A stretch of DNA of 25,677 nt, from IMG/VR virus record IMGVR_UViG_3300010318_000041, positions 1 through 25,677 of that record; one strand, given 5' to 3'. Positions 13,545 through 20,160 of the stretch are shown in pieces; positions within the stretch are counted from its first letter, which is position 1; each line of letters opens with the position of its first letter. The DNA comes from a virus. A program made the position numbers and the translations under genes. Below the pieces are notes generated by a model, which was given only the letters and a program-made list of their open reading frames with translations, ran no database searches and had not been told where the DNA came from.

Positions 13545-13831
13545 TTTAGTTTCTCCAAGTAATCTGCAAGTTCTTTAATTTCAGCATTTGTAAGTTTTTT
13601 TACAAATGGATACATTTTTTTTGAATGACCACTTGTACGTTTTTTATCTCGAATCAATTTAACCTGATCTTCAATGTACCATGCGTGTTGTCCGGCAAGT
13701 CTGGGGGCTTTTTGTGATTTTTTCCCTTCGGCTTTTTTTCCGTGACACGACATACATTTTCTTTTATAAAGTGAATTAGCATTTGCTGCCAAAGAAATAC
13801 TCATTAAAAATAGAAATAGACATTTAATCAT
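13541..13831 (-). CDS. Periplasmic class I cytochrome c (c4/c553-like)
   Basis: 96 residues. Residues 1-19 are a Sec signal peptide (MIKCLFLFLMSISLAANA). The mature part has the haem c attachment site CMSCH (C26-H30), then APRLAGQ, an aromatic helix (WYIEDQVKLIRDKKR), a distal Met ligand candidate M73 (KKMYPF) and the closing helix LTNAEIKELADYLEKL. This order is that of bacterial c4/c553 mono-haem cytochromes, soluble electron carriers in the periplasm; haem attachment would use the host Ccm system. A GGAGG sequence lies four bases before the ATG. It is co-transcribed with an SF2 helicase and small membrane proteins and overlaps both neighbours. A cytochrome c is highly unusual in a phage; acquisition from the host is inferred. 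Confidence 0.93.
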   Translation of the reverse strand: MIKCLFLFLMSISLAANANSLYKRKCMSCHGKKAEGKKSQKAPRLAGQHAWYIEDQVKLIRDKKRTSGHSKKMYPFVKKLTNAEIKELADYLEKLK

Positions 13832-14048
13832 TATGCCTCCAATGATCTTTAATTTTTACCAATCTATATCCTCTTTGTTCTTTTAAATGTTCTTTAATTT
13901 TTACCAATCTATATCCTCTTTGTTCTTTTAAATGTTCTTTAATTTTTTCTAAACCAATAATTTCTAATAAATTACCAACATTCATATCATATAAAACTGA
14001 ATTTTCAAATCTTTTTTTAAATTCTTTTAAAATCCCTACATCTGTCAT
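13824..14048 (-). CDS. Small protein with 15-residue tandem repeats
   Basis: 74 residues in an ATGA overlap with the helicase stop at 14045. The N-terminal half (MTDVGILKEFKKRFENSVLY and on) is helical. The C-terminal half contains two exact copies of IKEHLKEQRGYRLVK followed by a degenerate third (IKDHWRHND). The repeats are exact at the DNA level too (45 bp unit), so the duplication is recent. Each repeat is a basic amphipathic helix plus a short strand. No family known. The stop lies inside the cytochrome gene start region, so the two are co-translated. Confidence 0.6.
   Translation of the reverse strand: MTDVGILKEFKKRFENSVLYDMNVGNLLEIIGLEKIKEHLKEQRGYRLVKIKEHLKEQRGYRLVKIKDHWRHND
13836..13840 (-). 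promoter_or_regulatory. Strong Shine-Dalgarno for the cytochrome c gene
   Basis: GGAGG four bases before the cytochrome ATG, lying inside the end of the repeat protein gene. It supports translation of the cytochrome and the chosen start at the signal peptide. Confidence 0.65.
13846..13947 (-). repeat. 45-bp perfect tandem repeat, two copies plus a partial third
   Basis: Positions 13846-13890 and 13891-13935 are identical, and 12 bases of a third copy continue to 13947. The unit length is a multiple of three, so gain or loss of a unit keeps the 74-residue gene in frame. Confidence 0.95.
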
Positions 14049-15106
14049 GCAATCCTCACTTCCATATTTGTACCATCATATCTTTTAAGCATATCAGTAC
14101 GCATCATAGCTTTGATTTTGTGAAGCATAATTACTTCTTTATTGAATACTTTTGGACTTCCTTCAGCACATCTAAAATAAAATTTACGGATATTTTTTGG
14201 GTGCTTTCTTAGTACTCTAGCATATAATTGGTTAGAAATATCAACATCGCTACTGCATCTCATGTCAAAAAGGCCCGTAATATTGCCATCTGAAAACCCT
14301 AGAATGCCACGTTGAATTACAATTAAAGTATCATAATCACCATTTTTGAAATCTTTAACCATTTCGCTTTTCCGATCATTTTTACAATTAGAAACGGCTA
14401 CTTTTCTACCAATTGATTTTAAGTAATCGGCTATGACATTGGCTTCAGAAATTCTTTTGCAAGCTATCATAAGTTTTGACAAATCAAAACCTTTTCTTTT
14501 AGCTTGTTTATACATTTGATCAATTACATTTTTAATTTGTTTTTTGGATTTTACCTCTACCACATCCATATCAACTGTAGCAAAAACATTTTTTTCAATA
14601 AGTTGTTCGCCAGAAATATATGTAAACTCATATTTTTTACCAAAATTTTTAAGTCTATTGAATTCAGATGGAGAGCCGGTCATCAACAATTGATGTTTAG
14701 GCTTTAATTTTTTAACAATATTTTGAACCATTTTTTTTAGGTAAAATTCATGGCATTCATCAACAATAAGTAAATCAACAAAATTATATGGGTATTTTTT
14801 GATAGCTTGCGGTAGACCAATTTGTACTTGGACATCTTGGCCAAACTCACCAAAAGTATAGCTGACCTCAACATGAGGGTTTTGCAAGCTTTCAATATAT
14901 TGATTTTTAAGTAGATTCTGCCCGTGAGTTAGGACTAAAACTTTAGCGTTTGGATGTTGTTTAATATATTTTGATATCACAATATGTGATATCGTAGTTT
15001 TACCAGAACCCGGCGAGGCAGCTAGAACTGCTGCTTCGACACCGGTTTTTTGGCAATCTGCCAGAAGTTTGTTTGCTGAATATGTTTGATAGCCATAATC
15101 ACTCAT
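14045..15106 (-). CDS. Compact SF2 DNA helicase
   Basis: 353 residues from ATG at 15106 (MSDYGYQTYSANKLL); an ATG two codons earlier (15112) is also in frame. Motifs: Q-like YQTYSANKLL, Walker A ASPGSGKTT, Ia VLVLTHGQNLL, Walker B LIVDECHEF (DECH), motif III MTGSPS, motif IV/V region TLIVIQRGILGFSDG, and motif VI NQLYARVLRKHPKN. It is shorter than UvsW and lacks its N-terminal domain. The gene is preceded by a good sigma70-type promoter whose predicted start falls on the A of this ATG, and there is no Shine-Dalgarno, which is why I prefer 15106. It heads the operon with the repeat protein and cytochrome c. A DNA repair or replication restart role is inferred from the fold. Confidence 0.88.
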   Translation of the reverse strand: MSDYGYQTYSANKLLADCQKTGVEAAVLAASPGSGKTTISHIVISKYIKQHPNAKVLVLTHGQNLLKNQYIESLQNPHVEVSYTFGEFGQDVQVQIGLPQAIKKYPYNFVDLLIVDECHEFYLKKMVQNIVKKLKPKHQLLMTGSPSEFNRLKNFGKKYEFTYISGEQLIEKNVFATVDMDVVEVKSKKQIKNVIDQMYKQAKRKGFDLSKLMIACKRISEANVIADYLKSIGRKVAVSNCKNDRKSEMVKDFKNGDYDTLIVIQRGILGFSDGNITGLFDMRCSSDVDISNQLYARVLRKHPKNIRKFYFRCAEGSPKVFNKEVIMLHKIKAMMRTDMLKRYDGTNMEVRIA

Positions 15107-15112
15107 GTACAT

Positions 15113-15141
15113 ATGGTATCATGCATTGCACATTAAGTCAA
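15113..15141 (-). promoter_or_regulatory. Sigma70-type promoter with extended -10 before the SF2 helicase operon
   Basis: The minus strand shows TTGACT (15136-15141), a 17-base spacer and TACCAT (15113-15118), the latter preceded by TGA to form TG-n-TACCAT. Counting seven bases beyond the -10 puts the transcription start at 15106, the A of the helicase ATG. This is the only site here with a clear -35. Confidence 0.55.
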
Positions 15142-15148
15142 GAAAAAG

Positions 15149-15685
15149 TTATGCTTGCCCAATCACATCTTCTTCATCGGTTTCTTCAGAACCATCTTCA
15201 TCAATTTCTTGATCTTCATCATCCCATTTTTTAAGAATTTTATTTATTTTTTTGCTTTTTTTATCTTTTTCTTCATCTTTTTGTAGAGAATTGTTTGCGC
15301 TATATTGGTGCAATTTTTTAAGTATGCTAGTAAAATCAAATTCTTTTTCATTTTTAGCAACTAAACCTTCAAGCTCATCAATGCTTTCACCAAGAGCATC
15401 GCCTTCAGCCATTTCCTCTGGCGGCATCTCTTCTGGTGGAAGCTCTTCTTCCATCGTAGCCTCTTCAGGTGGCATTTCTTCTGGTGGAAGTTCTTCACCC
15501 GGCATACCACCCATAGCTGCTTGTTCTGCTGCCATTTGAGCTTCTTGAAGTTGCTGTTGTAACATTTGCATTTCGGACTCTCTTTGCCCTTCTTGCATTC
15601 CAAGTCTAAAAGCAACATCTACAGCGTTCATATATTTAGAACGTAATTCAAAATATTTTTGTTTCCAATCGGTTTTTGCGGCCAT
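15149..15685 (-). CDS. Acidic Glu/Pro-rich protein, possible scaffold or virion-assembly protein
   Basis: 178 residues. An N-terminal coiled-coil-like helix rich in Gln and Met (about 10-58) is followed by a low-complexity segment with repeated ELPPEEMPPEE units (64-93), a helical segment, a lysine patch (KDKKSKKINKILKKW) and a very acidic tail (DEDQEIDEDGSEETDEED). The gene directly follows the portal gene with a 12-base gap and an AGGAGA ribosome site. Phage scaffold and prohead-core proteins are often acidic coiled coils encoded next to the portal, so that is the best guess, but there is no sequence family match I can name. Confidence 0.65.
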   Translation of the reverse strand: MAAKTDWKQKYFELRSKYMNAVDVAFRLGMQEGQRESEMQMLQQQLQEAQMAAEQAAMGGMPGEELPPEEMPPEEATMEEELPPEEMPPEEMAEGDALGESIDELEGLVAKNEKEFDFTSILKKLHQYSANNSLQKDEEKDKKSKKINKILKKWDDEDQEIDEDGSEETDEEDVIGQA

Positions 15686-15697
15686 TTTTTATATCTC

Positions 15698-17536
15698 CTA
15701 TTCCATATCTTCATCTAACATATCTTGTTGAAGCATTTTTAACATCTCAACAGCATCAGGCCTGTACGCAAAATATGCCTGAACAGCTTGAGGGTTTAAT
15801 TGCATCATCATTTCAATTTGCTGAAACCAAAAACCATCTCTTCTATATTTAAGTATTGGATCGACCATATAAGCAGGGTCAATTTTATGTCCCATATAAT
15901 TAGAAGTTTCAAGATATTTATCTACAACTACCTGATATCTTTCATTAAAATCAACTTTACCAGCTAAATGTTTTCCAACACTTTTTTTGTCAACATACTC
16001 AAGAATTTCATCCATATTCATGTGAATAGGCGCATCTTGCTGCAATCTCAATGCCTCATCCTGCCTAGTGTCAGCGTCAAGGCCAGAAAGAGTTATAGTG
16101 CAAATTTGAGCTAGTTCTGGATCAATAAGTGGGAATAGTTTTTCATTAATAAAGTCTTGAAACTTTAAAATTAATGGTCTAATACCAGTATCACGGGCCG
16201 CAGTAAGTTTATATTCATTATTTGCTTCTGATAGAGATTGTTGATTAGTACCTTTTGAAAGATGACCATAACCCGGTAGTTCATCAGGAGACATACCAAA
16301 AGCAGATAAGATATTTCTAGCAACAGAATCGTAAAGAAATTGAAATTCGCCATCTTTCTTTTGTTGATTCATTGGAACCCATTGCACATTATCTTCAGAA
16401 GATACACCAAAAATAGGTGTTCTAAACGAATTACCAACACTGTTAATTGACGCATTAAACTGTTGTTTAATACCTTCAATAGTGGCGTGGTCAATTTCAT
16501 CGGATTGAACCACAAGAATACCTTTTGTAGCTCTACCATTTGCAAAATAAAGCCTGTTATAGGTTTCAATTGAAATATGTGTTGTAACAGCTTGCATGAT
16601 AGTATCAAGCGGTGTTACCGGATATCCGTTATGCTCAATATCGGTTGAAGGATACAGGTTGCAAACAAACATTTCTTCTTGAGTAAAAGCTTGCCTTGGA
16701 GTACCTTCTAAAACCTGTATCCAAGAATAACTTCCAGCAAGAGCTGATTCAGGGTCAATTTTGTGACCGGTCATTTCCTCAAGAAGTTTAATAGATGAAC
16801 GCCTTACATCATCAGCATACTCACCTTGCTTAACTGCTTTATAAATTGTACCAGCATCAACCGGCCTAAATCTATGAAAAAATTTATTTCCAAAATCATC
16901 TTCTTCATATATTGCTTCTGTACAAAACCTGCCAAAAGATAATCCATTTATAGTTTGAACATAAAACCATTCTGAAATTGACATTTTATCTTCTGAAGAA
17001 ACACCTTCATTACTTCCACAGTTCATTAAAATATTTAATACACGATTAATTCTTTCGTGAATTTTAATTCTTTGATCTGGTTTTAGAATTTGTTCGTAAT
17101 CTTGTTTTATATTACACTCAACACCAATGTCAAACCTATCTTTTCTTACACGCCCAAACATAGACATTGTATTACCTCTAGCTCTTAAAATAGAAGCTAT
17201 AAGATGGTCTTCTTGTCTAATTCTTTTAATAGTCCAATCTGGAAGTAGGCGTTTTTTATTTTTAAAAAGACCAAAATAATTGTCTTTAGTTACCGGGTCT
17301 TCGGTAAACGCAATTCTAGGCACACTAGTTTTATTTACTTTTTTTAGCGAGCCTGATGAGAACCCAACTAAATCAGAAAGTGATTTTTCTGAGCTAAAAT
17401 TTGTATCATAAGATTTTTGAAGTTGTTCATTAATTTCATTTGATAAAGCAAATAAAGTTTTCTTTTTGGGTGTAGAATCCCGATTTTTTGCGATACGTTT
17501 TGCAAGTTTTTCTAAATCTTCTTTGTTATCAAACAT
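15698..17536 (-). CDS. Portal protein
   Basis: 612 residues with the HK97/SPP1-type portal pattern. The wing/stem region includes DWTIKRIRQEDHLIASILRA and a long helical segment. The segment FANGRATKGILVVQSDEID, then EGIKQQFNASINSVGNSFRT, VQWVPMN, QFLYDSVARNILSAFGMSP and the closing crown (MDEILEYVDKK) match the conserved C-terminal half of phage portals. The portal is the dodecameric ring through which DNA is packaged. The N-terminus (KKKTLFALSNEINEQLQ) is extended. Its position after the large terminase with one gene between them is the classic packaging module order. Confidence 0.9.
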   Translation of the reverse strand: MFDNKEDLEKLAKRIAKNRDSTPKKKTLFALSNEINEQLQKSYDTNFSSEKSLSDLVGFSSGSLKKVNKTSVPRIAFTEDPVTKDNYFGLFKNKKRLLPDWTIKRIRQEDHLIASILRARGNTMSMFGRVRKDRFDIGVECNIKQDYEQILKPDQRIKIHERINRVLNILMNCGSNEGVSSEDKMSISEWFYVQTINGLSFGRFCTEAIYEEDDFGNKFFHRFRPVDAGTIYKAVKQGEYADDVRRSSIKLLEEMTGHKIDPESALAGSYSWIQVLEGTPRQAFTQEEMFVCNLYPSTDIEHNGYPVTPLDTIMQAVTTHISIETYNRLYFANGRATKGILVVQSDEIDHATIEGIKQQFNASINSVGNSFRTPIFGVSSEDNVQWVPMNQQKKDGEFQFLYDSVARNILSAFGMSPDELPGYGHLSKGTNQQSLSEANNEYKLTAARDTGIRPLILKFQDFINEKLFPLIDPELAQICTITLSGLDADTRQDEALRLQQDAPIHMNMDEILEYVDKKSVGKHLAGKVDFNERYQVVVDKYLETSNYMGHKIDPAYMVDPILKYRRDGFWFQQIEMMMQLNPQAVQAYFAYRPDAVEMLKMLQQDMLDEDME

Positions 17537-17547
17537 AATTTACTCTA

Positions 17548-18288
17548 CTATTTCCCTGCAATAAAATAAACATTTACAGGATCATCATTTTTATTTATAA
17601 TTATAACATCGTTTATTTGGGTGGTTTTTAGAAAAAAACCATTTTTCATTACTCCATTAATTAAAAATGGATTAATTGTAGTTTGCACAATACCATTAAT
17701 TGCAACATCGCATTTTTTATCTGCTTCAATATAAACAAATTTAAAAAAATCTATATTGTTTTCTTCTGATGGAATAAAAAGCCCTGAGTTTAAAAAATCT
17801 ACAGAATCAGAAGAAGCTGAATTTATGTAATTATAAGAAAAATTTATAATATCACCGTGCTCAAGGCTTTCAACACCGCCTTGAGCCAAAGAGTTTTTCC
17901 AAGTAATTTTTGTTCTATTATCTTCTACTTGAACATCAAAATCTTGCCCTGCAAAAGCCATTAATCTTCCAATGGACAACATTAAAGTATTTGGCACTAT
18001 TTTTTTTGGTATATAAATATAATCAAGATCATCGTTAGTGGTTAAAGTCAGCGTTTCTTGAGCAGGGATTGGAGTCGCAGGATATTCGGCACTGTTTTGA
18101 AATCCGCTAACTAAAGAAGAGGACAGCAAAAGTCTTCTAGAGTTAGCTTTTATTGTTGCTTCTTGTATTAATTCATCATCTAAATTTACCCCAATATATT
18201 GAAGGTTTCTATTAAAAGTTGTGTTGGCGGTGTTTGTATTTTCACCATCATAACCTCTTAAATCTAGCAATAAATTCATTCTGGACAT
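17548..18288 (-). CDS. Beta-rich virion-associated protein
   Basis: 246 residues, mostly alternating beta strands. Residues about 95-155 (DFDVQVEDNRTKITWKNSL, then a GDIINFSYNY strand) resemble the strand-turn-GDxIxxxY units common in phage neck, connector and fibre proteins. A second beta domain fills the C-terminus (FVYIEADKKCDVAINGIV, then VYFIAGK). No signal peptide. The gene lies between terminase and portal, so a virion or connector role is likely. The AT-rich 36-base gap before it contains TATAAT-like sequence but no clear promoter. Confidence 0.65.
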   Translation of the reverse strand: MSRMNLLLDLRGYDGENTNTANTTFNRNLQYIGVNLDDELIQEATIKANSRRLLLSSSLVSGFQNSAEYPATPIPAQETLTLTTNDDLDYIYIPKKIVPNTLMLSIGRLMAFAGQDFDVQVEDNRTKITWKNSLAQGGVESLEHGDIINFSYNYINSASSDSVDFLNSGLFIPSEENNIDFFKFVYIEADKKCDVAINGIVQTTINPFLINGVMKNGFFLKTTQINDVIIINKNDDPVNVYFIAGK

Positions 18289-18324
18289 TATTAATCTACC
18301 TTTATATATTATTAAAGATTATTA

Positions 18325-20160
18325 TTATACATCAAAAAAAATACTCTTTTTTTCCTGTGATTTCCTTGACTTATGTTTTTGACCGCCTGTTAAGTCATTG
18401 ATTTTGTTTTGCAAATCTCTAGGTCTTCCTTTAATATTTTCAAGATCATAACTGAACAAAACTTTAGAGCCTTTACCAAACATACTATAAAAAAAGTATC
18501 TAATCATATCCATAATATCAGCAGTTCCATCTTTACCATGCTCTGGCTTACCATCAATAGGATTTCCCTTACCATCAAGTTTCCATTTATAAGTCTCAAA
18601 AGCATCAAAAACACGTTCATTATTACGTGTTTTTAGTACCTTAAAATGTCTATTATTGTTTGCATCTACAATTTTAGATTGAACAACAGTAATACCATCC
18701 ACAACAGATTCCACACCTTTTTTAACACCTATTGCCGGAATTTTACCTTGGGATGTTTTTGTTTTTCTAAGCATTTTAATATATGCTGGATAGTTCGAGT
18801 CACAAAACCATTTGTTAACCCTATATATTTCCGTAAGCTCTTTTACTTTTTGAACAATTTCAGGTATTTCCATGTCTGGAGCTGAAGTAATATCAACAAG
18901 CCATGATTTTCCACCAGCTATTTTGGCAAATACACCCAAAGAAGTTTCGTCAGTATTTCCCCAATCGGCAGCACCATAAAATTCAATTCCAAGATTGTGC
19001 ATAAATTGAACTAATTCATCTAGGGTCTTGCCCTCAACTTCTTCACCTGACAAATATTTCCAAGCTTCATCAATACTGATAGCATTATCAACAATATCAA
19101 ATCTAGGGTAAACAAGACCGCTAGAGCTTGGCTTGTTACACAATAGCTGTGCCTCACCCATTTCAGGCGAGGTTTGTTTAAAGTTATTGTGAACCGCATA
19201 GATAGGTTTATAAAGATCGCCTACATCATCTTGCGGTCGGTCTACAAGAGAGTTTTTCATAACCGATAACATCGGATGGTCAGCAATTCCCGAATAAACT
19301 TTTACCGCTTCATATTTATGTCTTGATTCTTCATTAAGTTCTTTAAACTCTTCAGGAGATAAATTTCTTAATGGAAGCTCCCTACCAACATATCTTGTTA
19401 CTTTTCCTTTATTTTTTTTGGCCTCTGATTCTGGAATACGTTCAGTCACATCAATAATGTTCCAACGTAAAATTTCTCCACCAGATCGTTCTGTATCTTT
19501 AAGTGTTTTCTCCATTAATCCACCGGCATACTTACGAGTGGAAAGATAGACGGTTAGCGGAAAATACCCTTTATAAACACACGGAATCATTTTTGCTTCT
19601 TCCAATGCTCTTGGGTCTTGAACAACATCTATCTCATCCATAAATAACATAGGCACATGTTCGCTGTTCATCCCGGCTACCGTAGCAACAACAATTCTTA
19701 AATAAATAGCATCACCTTTGCTGGTGAGCCATTCAATTTTTGCCTTACTATCAGACAGCTTTCGCCAGCCATTTGCTTCAAGATATGGCGATAGTTTTCT
19801 AAAAAACGAGTTAACGTATTGGATTGCTTTTTCTGATTGTGATTTAATCGCTGCACCGTGAGCAACGGATATTTCAAAATGAAGCATACATAATACTTCA
19901 ATAGCCGCAGCAGACAGAGTTTTATAGGAGTCACGGGAAGCAAGCATACAAACTTGTGGAACATCCCGACTATTACCCGTTTTCATCAACTCATAGATAC
20001 GCCACATGGCATCAACCGGGCCATGTGTAGAACCGGGATATACAACACCCATTGGAAACTTAATATCTAAAAAGATATGCATCCAATTTCTAAGTTCCTC
20101 TGGCCCATTCAAAGGCTTTAAAACTAGTTCGTTTTTTAGCTTTTCTATTTCTTCTGACAT
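18325..20160 (-). CDS. Terminase large subunit
   Basis: 611 residues. The N-terminal ATPase has a variant Walker A, ASRDSYKT (74-81), and Walker B MLFMDE (171-176) followed by IDVV. The C-terminal RNase H-like nuclease has its acidic residues in FYGAADWGNTDE (D399), WFCDSNYPAY (D454) and GTADIMDMIRYFF (D548/D551). The protein cuts concatemeric DNA and drives packaging through the portal two genes downstream. Asp/Ser/Tyr replace the usual Gly residues of the P-loop; RD-x-[FY]-K-[ST] variants are known among phage terminases, so activity is likely retained. The start shares a TAATG overlap with the chaperonin stop. Confidence 0.93.
   Translation of the reverse strand: MSEEIEKLKNELVLKPLNGPEELRNWMHIFLDIKFPMGVVYPGSTHGPVDAMWRIYELMKTGNSRDVPQVCMLASRDSYKTLSAAAIEVLCMLHFEISVAHGAAIKSQSEKAIQYVNSFFRKLSPYLEANGWRKLSDSKAKIEWLTSKGDAIYLRIVVATVAGMNSEHVPMLFMDEIDVVQDPRALEEAKMIPCVYKGYFPLTVYLSTRKYAGGLMEKTLKDTERSGGEILRWNIIDVTERIPESEAKKNKGKVTRYVGRELPLRNLSPEEFKELNEESRHKYEAVKVYSGIADHPMLSVMKNSLVDRPQDDVGDLYKPIYAVHNNFKQTSPEMGEAQLLCNKPSSSGLVYPRFDIVDNAISIDEAWKYLSGEEVEGKTLDELVQFMHNLGIEFYGAADWGNTDETSLGVFAKIAGGKSWLVDITSAPDMEIPEIVQKVKELTEIYRVNKWFCDSNYPAYIKMLRKTKTSQGKIPAIGVKKGVESVVDGITVVQSKIVDANNNRHFKVLKTRNNERVFDAFETYKWKLDGKGNPIDGKPEHGKDGTADIMDMIRYFFYSMFGKGSKVLFSYDLENIKGRPRDLQNKINDLTGGQKHKSRKSQEKKSIFFDV

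Noticed and set aside
15252-15539. Plus-strand Ser/Gly-rich 95-codon frame
   Set aside because: It is the antisense of the Glu/Pro repeats of the acidic protein, so its composition is a by-product.
17846-17854. TGATATTAT copies inside genes at 17846, 18512 and 24006
   Set aside because: They encode ordinary codons such as Gly-Asp-Ile-Ile, are not before a gene start, and are expected occasionally in AT-rich coding DNA. They caution against over-reading the motif.
18289-18324. AT-rich gap between terminase and the beta-rich gene as a promoter
   Set aside because: TATAAT-like sequence is present, but it has no -35, the TG lies directly against it rather than one base away, and random AT-rich sequence would give the same.
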